64,000 bases of DNA, from the NCBI RefSeq assembly GCF_001399685.1, contig NZ_JTHN01000142.1, forward strand, positions 1 to 64,000, read 5' to 3'. Below the pieces are notes generated by a model that ran no database searches, was not told the origin of the DNA, and worked only from the letters and a program-made list of their open reading frames with translations. The stretch comes from Paenibacillus sp. A3 (lineage in GTDB: Bacteria; Bacillota; Bacilli; Paenibacillales; NBRC-103111). The position numbers and the translations under genes were made by a program. Shown piece after piece: positions 52,969-60,985 of this stretch. Numbering within the stretch: position 1 is the first letter of the stretch; each line of letters begins with the position of its first letter.

Positions 52969-53734
52969 TGATCACAAGCTGAAGGAATTGTTGAAACGTA
53001 ACCATGCCCGTGTCGAAATCCCCGATGGCGCGGCTTCCTGGCAGCAAGTACGGCACAGGCTAAAAAAGATCGGCCGCCGTAATCTGTTCGTCCGACGTAT
53101 CAAGCTAACGGCTGCGATTATTGCCTGCTCCCTGATCATCAACTTTTTGATGAATGATAATTTCCCTACAACCTACGCGAATATTGCCTCGCTGCTTAAA
53201 AAGGTTCAGGGCAATATAATTGAAATTTTTTATGAAGCGCCGCCGGCTCGGGACTCTACACACGCGAAAACAACTCCGCCTCCGGAAGAAGAGCTGCCCG
53301 CTTCGAATCACCCTGGCAGCAGCTTCGCTCCCGAGAAAACGAGTTTGGAAGAAGCAAAAAATAAATTGGCCTTCCCTCTCCTGACTCCATCCTATGTACC
53401 TGAAACATTCAGGTTAGATGCCGTATTCGTAACAAAGGAACCGAACGGAACGTATCAAGATGTCTACTTGGAATACCTCGATGAACGTGGAGAGCTGTTA
53501 AAGATCAGTCAACGAAAAATCGAAGGAAAAACGGGGGCAATCAAAACCGATATTCATAGCGATTCAGGCGAATTTATTGACGTTTTTGTGGGAGAACATC
53601 CGGCGGTCTTATTCGTGGATCGTAACGGCAGTATAACGAGCTTGGAATGGCTGACGAAGGACCGAGTTAAAATCTATATATCCGGGCCAATCGCCAAAGA
53701 GGACATGTTAAAGATTGGAACATCGTTACAGTGA
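52949..53734 (+). CDS. Anti-sigma-like membrane protein (DUF4367-like)
   Basis: 261 residues from ATG 52949 inside the end of the sigma gene; TTG 52940 is an alternative. An N-terminal cytoplasmic helix of about 50 residues is followed by one TM helix (IKLTAAIIACSLIINFLM), a Pro-rich spacer (ARDSTHAKTTPPPEEELPAS), and an extracytoplasmic domain resembling DUF4367 (KNKLAFPLLTPSYVPETFRL; QDVYLEYLDERGELLKI). It probably holds the sigma factor inactive until an envelope signal. Its stop lies 3 bp before the first arm of the terminator that carries repeat D. Confidence 0.8.
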   Translation: MNHIEHDDHKLKELLKRNHARVEIPDGAASWQQVRHRLKKIGRRNLFVRRIKLTAAIIACSLIINFLMNDNFPTTYANIASLLKKVQGNIIEIFYEAPPARDSTHAKTTPPPEEELPASNHPGSSFAPEKTSLEEAKNKLAFPLLTPSYVPETFRLDAVFVTKEPNGTYQDVYLEYLDERGELLKISQRKIEGKTGAIKTDIHSDSGEFIDVFVGEHPAVLFVDRNGSITSLEWLTKDRVKIYISGPIAKEDMLKIGTSLQ

Positions 53735-53736
53735 AT

Positions 53737-54002
53737 AGCGAACAAGGGGGCCCCCTTGTTGAGAAAGTGGTCAAACGGGATTATAGAGGTTACGATGGGG
53801 TGGGGTATCCACTTCCGACCGCTGTTGTCATCGGGAAATTTTGATTGGAAGCCGCTTATCAGCGGACATTTCCCGAAGACAAAGGCGGCCGCTATCGCTT
53901 CTCCAGTAGATACCCCACCTCCGTATGCTTCTCTATTTTTGTAAAAGCTCACTTTCTCAACAAGCTTAAGGGGGAAGACTCCCCCCCCCTGTTCGCTTTT
54001 TT
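53737..54002. terminator. Terminator interrupted by repeat D
   Basis: AGCGAACAAGGGGG (53737-53750) and CCCCCCTGTTCGCT (53984-53997) are inverted copies with one mismatch, and TTTTTT follows the 3' arm. Repeat D lies between the arms. On the left AACAAGGGGGCCCCCTTGTT also forms its own short hairpin, and on the right AAGGGGGAAGACTCCCCC forms another. Confidence 0.7.
53755..53967. repeat. Palindromic repeat, copy D
   Basis: About 213 bp, nearly identical to copy B. Ends are CTTGTTGAGAAAGTGG (53755-53770) and CACTTTCTCAACAAG (53950-53964); here both ends carry TTGA/TCAA in place of TCGA, so the change is compensated. Arms are GTGGGGTATCCACT and AGTAGATACCCCAC, and the core GGGAAATTTTGATTGGAAGC ... 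ATTTCCC has an inner CCGCTtatcAGCGG. It lies between convergent genes. Confidence 0.85.
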
Positions 54003-54004
54003 CT

Positions 54005-54469
54005 TTAATCTGGAATAAGCAGGGTTGAGGAATAACGAGTACCGTCTTCCTTTGTACTACCGTAAGTAATCCAATGGAACGATTTCACCCGATAATAATA
54101 GCCGCTCGAAACGGACAAATTGTCGATGGTCTCATTCATGCGCGATGCATTGCTCATCTCCGCTCTCCCCCCTGTGTATACGTCAATCCATTCACTTCCC
54201 GTCCAACGCTGTAAAACCAACTGTATCCCGACCGTATCCACTCTACGGGTCGCAATGCTTTCCCCCCATAGACCTGCCTTCCCATTGCCGCTATAACTTA
54301 TGTAGGCAGAACCGTTTTCGAGGTAATTAAAATTGGGATCAAACGGGGTAAATGAAGTGACAACTTCCGGCGGTGGCGGCGTTCGAGCTGCCATAGCTTG
54401 TCCGGGAATTGCCAGGGCAATCGCAAGCACGGCCATGATTACAATTTTTGCAGCGAATGGTCTCAACAC
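54005..54469 (-). CDS. Secreted protein of unknown function (DUF6147-like)
   Basis: 154 residues. The N-terminal signal peptide ends with AIPGQAMA/AR. The mature part has GSAYISYSGNGKAGLWGESI, VDTVGIQLVLQRWTGSEWID and SSGYYYRVKSFHW, a pattern I associate with small DUF6147-type secreted proteins; that name is from memory and not checked. GGGGGAATCCGTG precedes the start. It is AT-richer than average. It is convergent to the sigma/anti-sigma pair with repeat D between. Confidence 0.75.
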   Translation of the reverse strand: MLRPFAAKIVIMAVLAIALAIPGQAMAARTPPPPEVVTSFTPFDPNFNYLENGSAYISYSGNGKAGLWGESIATRRVDTVGIQLVLQRWTGSEWIDVYTGGRAEMSNASRMNETIDNLSVSSGYYYRVKSFHWITYGSTKEDGTRYSSTLLIPD

Positions 54470-54566
54470 GGATTCCCCCTTAATATTCGATTCATTATCC
54501 TTAACGCCTTATCGATTAAAAACCTAACGTTTTATTTTCAAGCAACCTGAACGCATGACAACGTCA

Positions 54567-54602
54567 AAAAGCTCGCTCCCGGTCGAGCCGGAGGCGAGCT
54601 TC
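54567..54602 (-). terminator. Intrinsic terminator of the DUF4179 gene
   Basis: AAGCTCGC (54570-54577) pairs with GCGAGCTT (54595-54602). On the minus strand the stem is followed by TTT. It lies 30 bp after the anti-sigma gene stop. Confidence 0.75.
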
Positions 54603-54631
54603 TGTATTGCTTTGTATTGGCAACTACCAAG

Positions 54632-56365
54632 TTAAGGGTTCGCGACGATCGGCACTTCCCACTTCACATCACGGTGCTGCTTTTGCATTGTCTTATACGT
54701 CACCGTTAATTCCTTCGGCTCCTTTTGAAGCTGCGGGATCACCAGCACGCCCTGCTGGCTGACGGTGCCGTCCGGATTACGGGTTGACGTTTTTTGCAGC
54801 AAAGCATCGTACGCATTGCCGTTCTCGTCCTTGACCTGCCAAATATCCAGTGCGACGATATCCTTCGCCAGCTCCGCTTGAAGCTCGATCACCCCGCCTG
54901 TGCCGCTGACGGTCTGATTCCCGATTTTGGTTTCCGCCGGGTCCGTCTTCATGACAAAATTGCTGAAGGTTAGCCGGTTTCCTTGGTCCTCCGCCTGAAC
55001 CGGCTTTTGCTGCAATTGGGCAGGCTTCAGCTTCGTGCTGAAATCGGCCAGCTCGTTCGTATAAACGGAGTGCAGCCTGAACGTCAGCTTCCGGTCGCCG
55101 CTCATCGGCACAAACGTATGCCACAGTTGCATGACCTCGTCCGTCCCCCTGCCCGTAATCCCGTTCACAATCGTATTTTTGTCAATGCTCAAGTCTTTAT
55201 CAAGCATCAAACCTTCGTCTTGCGCCGCCACAACCTTTCCTTGCTCGTCGACAAGCTCGTATGCCACTTTGTACTCCCGAACGGCTTGTTTAAGCCGGAA
55301 AGTCTGGAACCCGCCCGGGCCCGGATTCATCTCCTCGGACAGACCGTTCTGCTTCATGATCTGCTTCTGCCGCTCGCGGACTTCGGGAGTGAGCTGGGTC
55401 TCCAGTGACACCAGCGTAGCGCTAGGTGCGAAATCGACCTTCTTGAAGTCGATCTTCAGCCCTTGCGGGGACGTATACTGCTGGTTAACCGCTACCGATT
55501 TCGTCGCCCGCTTTGCTTCGGCCAAATCGATCGGAACCGTCAGCTTCCAGCTTCCTTCTTTCCCGTCGAGCTTCGCCCAATGCACCTCGGCGGTCAATTC
55601 GTCCGGCAGCGTCCTTCCCTTGGCGGTCAGCTCGGTCAATTCCCGGCGAATCATCATATAATCGCCTTCTTTGCTCATCGTCCATCCCCCTTCTTCAGGC
55701 TTGAAGAGAGGCGTTCCGTTTTTGTCCCTAAGGACGAACTCTTGTAATCTGTTTTTCCGTTCTCCGGGCTTTAACATATCGAAATCGATTTTGTTGCCGT
55801 TCTGGTCTATCGCTTCGCACATGACCGCAATACGCAGCGTATCCGCCAATACCTCTTTGATCTTTAACGTGATGCCTTGTTCCGTTACGCCGAGATCCAA
55901 CTGCTTCGCGAAGCCTTGCTTGACGGCCTCCTTGATCCCTTGATCCGCGTCTTTGCTGCTGTTGAAAATGCTTTTCACATAATCCGCGAACGTCGGCGAT
56001 ACGAAGGTGCCTAGCGATATAGCCACGGCCAATCCGGCCACAACAATGGTTACTTTTTTCAAAATGTCCACACTCCTCTTTTTCCAATCGATACGTTTGG
56101 GTGCGGAGCCCGGCGTTTCGGTCGCTTGCGGCTGCTCGCCCGGCACGTAAGGGTCCAAGCGGTCCAATATGGCCTGGGTAAATCCATCGTCAGGCTGCAC
56201 TTCTTCGAGTGCCCGATCAAAGTCGTCCAGCGAAGTCAGCAGCCGTTCCATTTCGTTCCGGCAATCGGCGCAGTTCTCCAAATGGCGCTCCCATTGCCTG
56301 GTTTCCAACGGAGAAAATTCATGGTTCAGTTCCGCGGCCAGCCGATCAGCTCTGACGCACTTCAT
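54632..56365 (-). CDS. Anti-sigma factor with zf-HC2 and DUF4179-type domain
   Basis: 577 residues. An N-terminal zinc-finger-like anti-sigma domain (H-x3-C-x2-C in RHLENCADCRNEMERLL, about 28-44) precedes one TM helix (about 99-121, VTIVVAGLAVAISLGTFVSP). A DUF4179-like extracytoplasmic part begins FADYVKSIFNSSKDADQGIK, and a long C-terminal region follows (QYTSPQGLKIDFKKVDFAPS). Its start overlaps the end of the upstream sigma gene by 20 bp, a standard sigma/anti-sigma pair. Confidence 0.9.
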   Translation of the reverse strand: MKCVRADRLAAELNHEFSPLETRQWERHLENCADCRNEMERLLTSLDDFDRALEEVQPDDGFTQAILDRLDPYVPGEQPQATETPGSAPKRIDWKKRSVDILKKVTIVVAGLAVAISLGTFVSPTFADYVKSIFNSSKDADQGIKEAVKQGFAKQLDLGVTEQGITLKIKEVLADTLRIAVMCEAIDQNGNKIDFDMLKPGERKNRLQEFVLRDKNGTPLFKPEEGGWTMSKEGDYMMIRRELTELTAKGRTLPDELTAEVHWAKLDGKEGSWKLTVPIDLAEAKRATKSVAVNQQYTSPQGLKIDFKKVDFAPSATLVSLETQLTPEVRERQKQIMKQNGLSEEMNPGPGGFQTFRLKQAVREYKVAYELVDEQGKVVAAQDEGLMLDKDLSIDKNTIVNGITGRGTDEVMQLWHTFVPMSGDRKLTFRLHSVYTNELADFSTKLKPAQLQQKPVQAEDQGNRLTFSNFVMKTDPAETKIGNQTVSGTGGVIELQAELAKDIVALDIWQVKDENGNAYDALLQKTSTRNPDGTVSQQGVLVIPQLQKEPKELTVTYKTMQKQHRDVKWEVPIVANP

Positions 56366-56915
56366 AGATGAACTCCCCCTCTACTCCGGAATTGGACATG
56401 CTCTCCCGCAGCTTCTGCCTGGCACGGTACAGACGCATTTGCACCGTGCTTACGGGAACCGAAAGCCGTTCCGCCATTTCCTGATAACTTAAATGTTGCA
56501 CATATCTCATCACAAACACCGCGCGCTGGCTCTGATCGAGCTCCATAATCCGCTGCTCCAACGCCTGTCTCCGTTCCTTTTCCAGATAGGCGGTTTCCGG
56601 AGTGTCCCCCTGCATGAACTCGGCGTCGAAGCCGGTGATGTCGGGTCTGCGCTTGCGCTTGCGCAGCTCGTCAATACAGCGGTTAGCCGCAATCCGGTAC
56701 AGCCACGCGGAAAAGCTGTGCCCCGGCGTATACTCGCTCAAATGATTATACGCTTTGATGAACACTTCTTGGGCAATGTCCTGCGTATCCGGCGAATGAC
56801 CCAGCATGCGCCGAAGCAGGGCAAATACCCTTCCCTTGTATTTATCGATAATTTGAGCGAACGCCTGCTTGTCTCCATTCAGTATCCGCTCAACGATTTC
56901 GATGTCATTGTCCAT
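56346..56915 (-). CDS. ECF sigma factor (SigW-like)
   Basis: 189 residues. Region 2 is DIAQEVFIKAYNHL and FSAWLYRIAANRCIDELRKR. Region 4 is LDQSQRAVFVMRYVQHLSYQ and EMAERLSVPVSTVQMRLYRA. The start at 56915 was chosen for AGGGAGGGCCAGG on the minus strand; the frame is open from 56954. It overlaps the anti-sigma gene that follows. Confidence 0.93.
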   Translation of the reverse strand: MDNDIEIVERILNGDKQAFAQIIDKYKGRVFALLRRMLGHSPDTQDIAQEVFIKAYNHLSEYTPGHSFSAWLYRIAANRCIDELRKRKRRPDITGFDAEFMQGDTPETAYLEKERRQALEQRIMELDQSQRAVFVMRYVQHLSYQEMAERLSVPVSTVQMRLYRARQKLRESMSNSGVEGEFIYEVRQS

Positions 56916-57107
56916 CCTGGCCCTCCCTGTCCCAAAAGGTTCGCTGCGCAGCATCTGCCTTTTGCGGCAGTTACACTATGTATGACGCTGCCGAACTGGA
57001 AAACTTTCTCTCCGGCCAAAAAATTTTTCTTTGACCTCCGTCTTCTGTCACAAAAGCGGCCCCCCGCCCGCCTTAATTGGCAGAAAGGTAAAAATGGAGG
57101 GGATAAG

Positions 57108-58436
57108 ATGAATCGGAAACGGTACGATGCCGCCGTCATTGGCGGAGGACTTGCAGGATGGATCGCCGCCATCGAGCTGGCACGGGCGGGCAAATCGGTC
57201 GTTCTATTGGAAAAATCGAACCGGATGGGCGGCCGGGCAAGAACCGCGGACAAACGCGGCGTGCTGTTCAATCTCGGCGGTCATGCGCTGTATCTCGGCG
57301 GAGAGCTGCACGCCGTGCTGCAGGAATGGGGCGTGCAGCTCGAAGGGGGCCGCGCTTCGTCCAGCCCGTTCGCCATCTGGCATAACCGGGTTTTTCCTAT
57401 GCCGGCCGACCCGGTGAAGCTGCTGGCCTCCCCACTGCTCTCGTGGCGCGGGAAAACGGAGCTGGTGCGTCTGCTGTTCAAGCTGGGCCGGATCGCAACG
57501 GATACGCTGGAGACGGCAAGCCTCCGGGACTGGGCGGAGAAGGAAATCCGCGAGCCGATGGCGCGGCATATTTTCTACGCGCTGTGCCGGACGGCCACCT
57601 TCACCCAAGATCCCGACCTGCAGGCGGCCGGGCCGGTATTGAAGCAGGTGCAGCGCTCGCTGAAAAACGGCGTGTTGTATATCAACGGGGGATGGCAGAC
57701 GATCGTCGACCGGCTGGAAGCTCTGGCCGCCTCGGCCGGCGTGCACATCCTATCCGGCAAAGCGGTAAGCGCCGTCGAGCAGACGGACGGAGCCGTGAGC
57801 CGGGTGGCGTGCTCCGACGGCGAGACGTTCGAGCTGTCTCAGGTGATCAGCACGCTGTCGCCGGCGGATACGTACCGTTTGGTACGAAACGCGGAGCATA
57901 CTATGCTGCGCCGCTGGAAAGAAGAAGCCCGGCCTTGCATGGCCGCTTGTCTGGACCTTGGGCTGAAGCGGCTTCTTACCCCGGGACGGAATCTCGCTTT
58001 CGGACTTGACCAGCCGGTTTTTTTCAGCAACCAGTCCGCGAGCGCCAAGCTAAGCGAGCATGGTACAATAGTCGTACATCTGCTCAAGTATAACAATACC
58101 GGCGGGAGCGACCCCAAGGCGGACGAGCGGATGCTGGAGCAGACGATGAGCCTGCTGCATCCGGGCTGGGAGCACGAGGTGGTGGAGCGGCAGTATTTGC
58201 CTGTGATGCCGGTCGTTCACGATTATATGCACCTCGGGCGGACCAGCCGGTTTCCCGGGCCGGCCGTACCGGAAATTCGCGGTCTGTATGTCGCGGGAGA
58301 CTGGGCGAGTCACGGAGAGATGCTGGCGGATGCAGCGGCAGCCAGCGCAAGAAGAGCAGCCCGGCAAGCCACCGCGGAACTGGACCGGATCGGCAGACGC
58401 GCGGGCGCCGAGCCGCTCTCGCTGCTAAGCGTCTAA
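57108..58436 (+). CDS. FAD-dependent oxidoreductase, phytoene-desaturase-like
   Basis: 442 residues. The N-terminal dinucleotide-binding motif is YDAAVIGGGLAGWIAAIELA (GxGxxG), followed by VVLLEKSNRMGGRARTA, typical of the amine-oxidase/phytoene-desaturase superfamily. The C-terminal FAD motif is IRGLYVAGDWASHGEMLADA. Substrate unknown. The start at 57108 was chosen for GGAGGGGATAAG; the frame is open far upstream but overlaps the divergent sigma gene there. It is followed after 40 bp by an ECF41-type sigma factor, and such sigma genes usually neighbour the oxidoreductase they control. Confidence 0.9.
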   Translation: MNRKRYDAAVIGGGLAGWIAAIELARAGKSVVLLEKSNRMGGRARTADKRGVLFNLGGHALYLGGELHAVLQEWGVQLEGGRASSSPFAIWHNRVFPMPADPVKLLASPLLSWRGKTELVRLLFKLGRIATDTLETASLRDWAEKEIREPMARHIFYALCRTATFTQDPDLQAAGPVLKQVQRSLKNGVLYINGGWQTIVDRLEALAASAGVHILSGKAVSAVEQTDGAVSRVACSDGETFELSQVISTLSPADTYRLVRNAEHTMLRRWKEEARPCMAACLDLGLKRLLTPGRNLAFGLDQPVFFSNQSASAKLSEHGTIVVHLLKYNNTGGSDPKADERMLEQTMSLLHPGWEHEVVERQYLPVMPVVHDYMHLGRTSRFPGPAVPEIRGLYVAGDWASHGEMLADAAAASARRAARQATAELDRIGRRAGAEPLSLLSV

Positions 58437-58476
58437 AGGAAAACCGATGCCGGACATGGAAAAGGAGGCGCGGAAG

Positions 58477-59397
58477 ATGGAACCTGCCGAATCGGCCGGA
58501 GAGCTGTACGTTTCCTACAAGCCCCTGCTGTTTTCCCTTGCTTACCGCATGCTGGGGAGCGTGATGGATGCGGAGGACATCGTGCAGGAGGCATTCCTGT
58601 ATGTGAACGAAACGAAGCTGGATCACGTTCAAAATATGAAATCTTACCTGTGCAAGCTGGTCACGAACCGCTGCATCGACCGGCTTCGCTCGGCGAGCAA
58701 GCAGCGCGAGGTTTATGTGGGGCCGTGGCTGCCCGAGCCGTTAGTCGCCGAAAGGGACAGCGAAAGCGAGCCGTCCCTCCGCTATTTGCAGAAGGAGTCG
58801 ATTTCCACCGCCTACCTGCTGCTGCTGCAGCAGCTCTCGTGGACGGAACGGGCGGTATTTCTGCTGCGCGAGGTGCTGCAGTATGAGTACGACGAAATCG
58901 CCGAAATCGTAGGCAAGAGCAGCACGAACTGCCGCCAAATCTTTCACCGCGCGAAGCGGGCGGTCAGCGGCTTACCCGATCCCAGAGACGAACGGCAGAC
59001 TGTCATACCGGCGGGCCGAAGGGAGGCGCATCTGTCAACGGAGCAGATCGGCGATCTGATCGAACGGTTCGTCCAAGCGCTGACCGCGGGCAATCTCGCG
59101 CAATTGATGGACGTCCTGTCCGCGGATGCCGTTCTGTACTCCGACGGAGGCGGCAAAGTTACCGCGGCGGTTCGTCCCATTCAGACCGCCGAACGGATCG
59201 CGCGCTTTCTGGAAGGAATTATGCACAAATTGGCGGGATCGTTATCGATTCGCTTCGCCGACGTCAACGGGCAGACCGGCCTTGTTTCTTATACGGACGG
59301 GCGGATTTCCAGCGTTATTTCGTTCCAGACCCGGCATAACCGGATTACCGGCATTTATCTCGTGCTCAACCCGGATAAATTAAAGCATGTTCTATAG
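58477..59397 (+). CDS. ECF41-type sigma factor with SnoaL-like C-terminus
   Basis: 306 residues from ATG 58477 (AAAGGAGG 8 bp upstream). Region 2 is LAYRMLGSVMDAEDIVQEAF, region 4 is ERAVFLLREVLQYEYDEIAE and NCRQIFHRAKRAV. The C-terminal extension of about 110 residues is SnoaL/NTF2-like. The ECF41 hallmarks are all present: WLPEP in the linker (about 83), DGGGK (about 222) and NPDKL near the end (about 298). In that group the extension, not a separate anti-sigma, controls activity. A terminator follows. Confidence 0.9.
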   Translation: MEPAESAGELYVSYKPLLFSLAYRMLGSVMDAEDIVQEAFLYVNETKLDHVQNMKSYLCKLVTNRCIDRLRSASKQREVYVGPWLPEPLVAERDSESEPSLRYLQKESISTAYLLLLQQLSWTERAVFLLREVLQYEYDEIAEIVGKSSTNCRQIFHRAKRAVSGLPDPRDERQTVIPAGRREAHLSTEQIGDLIERFVQALTAGNLAQLMDVLSADAVLYSDGGGKVTAAVRPIQTAERIARFLEGIMHKLAGSLSIRFADVNGQTGLVSYTDGRISSVISFQTRHNRITGIYLVLNPDKLKHVL

Positions 59398-59409
59398 CTC
59401 GTCCGGCGT

Positions 59410-59443
59410 ACCGGCAGAGGATCGACTCTTCTGCCGGTTTTTT
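59410..59443 (+). terminator. Intrinsic terminator after the ECF41 gene
   Basis: ACCGGCAGA (59410-59418) and TCTGCCGGT (59430-59438) form a perfect 9-bp stem followed by T6. Confidence 0.9.
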
Positions 59444-59541
59444 GCCGTCTCATGGCATGGATGATTCGTTAACCCGAATATGCTATAATTAGTTAACAAT
59501 AAATCATCCCAAACCTCTATGCGGAAATGGAGAGACGCCCT

Positions 59542-59970
59542 ATGAACAGCATCCGGCTCCGCGGCCATCATCTGCTTTGTCTGCTCGGGTACCGTGGAAT
59601 GGGGTACTCCGAATCGTTTTGCGACAATATGACGGCCGTGTACGAAACGCTCCGGAAGCATCCGGACACCCGAATCGAGCTTGTCGAAGGACCCGATGAC
59701 ATCTGCAGCGCGTTTCCGAAGGACCAGCCCCCGCATTGCGACGGCCATAGCGTATACGACCGGGACGCCCGCGTGCTGGGCAAGCTTGGGCTGCATACCG
59801 GCGCCACCATGACGTGGGCGGACATTTGCGCCGCCGTCTCCGCGACCATGCGTCCGAACGACATCGGTCTGCTGTGCTCGACCTGTCCTTGGGAGCGCTA
59901 CGGCGTCTGCAAGGACGGGGTCCGCCTGATCCGCAGCGGTGAGCCGCTGCCCCCGGTCGCTAGCCGGTAA
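59542..59970 (+). CDS. DUF1284 family protein
   Basis: 142 residues from ATG 59542. It opens with IRLRGHHLLCLLGYRGMGYS, the DUF1284 hallmark, and has multiple conserved Cys/His (DDICSAF, PHCDGH, CSTCPWERYGVC) that could bind metal or an iron-sulfur cluster. Function is unknown. A sigma-A-like promoter candidate lies near 59470 (TATAAT at 59485). Confidence 0.88.
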   Translation: MNSIRLRGHHLLCLLGYRGMGYSESFCDNMTAVYETLRKHPDTRIELVEGPDDICSAFPKDQPPHCDGHSVYDRDARVLGKLGLHTGATMTWADICAAVSATMRPNDIGLLCSTCPWERYGVCKDGVRLIRSGEPLPPVASR

Positions 59971-60089
59971 CCGACGCGACCGCAGCGGCCGAAAAAATCG
60001 ATATAGGGAAACTGGCCCTTTAACATCCAGTCCATCCCGAGGTATGATAAAGAGACGTACTTCTACAAGCAAGGATGGTTGGAACGGAA

Positions 60090-60626
60090 ATGAAAGTCGG
60101 TTTGGTTCGGCATTATAAAGTCAAAAAGGATTATCCGTCGCAATTTCTGATCTCGGCCAGGGAGCTCGATCAATGGTTCGCCGAGTATGATGAATCTGAC
60201 ATCGAGCTCGGTCAAACCGACCTGGGCGGCATCGAATGGAACCGCTGTTATGCCAGCGATATGTCCAGAGCGGCCCGCACGGCCGAGCACATTTATGACG
60301 GCGAGATTACGCAATGGAACATGCTGCGCGAGGTTCCGCCTCCGTCGTTCCGAACGAGGATACGACTGCCGCTCATGATGTGGGCGGTGCTGATCAAAAC
60401 CTCGTGGTTTACGGCCCCCCGGTCGATGCCGGAAAGCATGGACGATACCCGAAAACGGGCCGACGCCGTTCTGGACGAGATTTTCCGGCAGGGCGACGGG
60501 AACGTGCTTATCGTCAGCCATGCCGCCCTGATGATGACGATGAGAAAAGCTTTGCTGGCGCGCGGCTTCCGGGGACCGAAGTATGGCACGCCGGAGAACG
60601 GCAAGCTATATTTGTTCGAAAATTAA
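60090..60626 (+). CDS. Histidine phosphatase superfamily protein
   Basis: 178 residues from ATG 60090 (GGTTGGAACGGAA upstream). The catalytic region is GLVRHYKV, so the usual RHG reads RHY here; CYASDMSRAARTAEHI and VLIVSHAALMMTMRKAL supply the second Arg and His. The Gly-to-Tyr change next to the catalytic His is unusual but known in some branches. Substrate unknown. It is followed after 17 bp by the DUF3886 gene. Confidence 0.85.
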   Translation: MKVGLVRHYKVKKDYPSQFLISARELDQWFAEYDESDIELGQTDLGGIEWNRCYASDMSRAARTAEHIYDGEITQWNMLREVPPPSFRTRIRLPLMMWAVLIKTSWFTAPRSMPESMDDTRKRADAVLDEIFRQGDGNVLIVSHAALMMTMRKALLARGFRGPKYGTPENGKLYLFEN

Positions 60627-60643
60627 CGCGAAAGGTGAGTGCC

Positions 60644-60904
60644 ATGGCGAAGAAAAACAAGCCGGCGGCTCCTCCGAGCGCCGCTTCCCAAGACAAACCC
60701 GCGACGCTGAAGGATTTGTTGAATCCGGACGTCGTGAGCAAGCTGAAAGCGCAGGCGGATCAGATGAAGGCCGAAGCCGAGGTTCAGCGCGAGGAAGCCC
60801 GAAAGCAGGCGGAAGCGGCCCGCAAGGCCGAGCAGAAGCGGCTGGACAACGACTTCGAGTATTTGCTGAACAACAGCGGCATGGACTGGAAGAAATATAA
60901 GTAA
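60644..60904 (+). CDS. DUF3886 (YqkE-like) small protein
   Basis: 86 residues from ATG 60644 (AAAGGTGAGTGCC upstream). A basic N-terminus (MAKKNKPAAPP) is followed by ATLKDLLNPDVVSKLKAQAD, a highly charged helix (EVQREEARKQAEAARKAEQK), and FEYLLNNSGMDWKKYK, the family's conserved C-terminal end. Soluble, function unknown. Followed directly by a terminator. Confidence 0.88.
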   Translation: MAKKNKPAAPPSAASQDKPATLKDLLNPDVVSKLKAQADQMKAEAEVQREEARKQAEAARKAEQKRLDNDFEYLLNNSGMDWKKYK

Positions 60905-60918
60905 GCGGTAAGAACGAT

Positions 60919-60965
60919 AAAACCTCCAAAATCACGGTCAGACGTGATCTCGGAGGTTTTATTTT
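60919..60965. terminator. Bidirectional intrinsic terminator
   Basis: AAAACCTCC (60919-60927) pairs with GGAGGTTTT (60952-60960), and the inner ATCACG pairs with CGTGAT. T-rich on both strands; it separates the YqkE-like gene from the convergent broken DUF5050 gene. Confidence 0.9.
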
Positions 60966-60985
60966 TCCCCTAAGGAGAGTATAGG

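Noticed and set aside
53674-53952. Open frames inside the palindromic repeats (here and near 48560-48886)
   Set aside because: They arise from the palindrome. Both strands give similar peptides, there is no RBS and they cross the element ends.
120-53967. Calling the palindromic repeats insertion sequences
   Set aside because: No transposase or long ORF lies in any copy, so at most they are non-autonomous; the parent element, if any, is not in the window.
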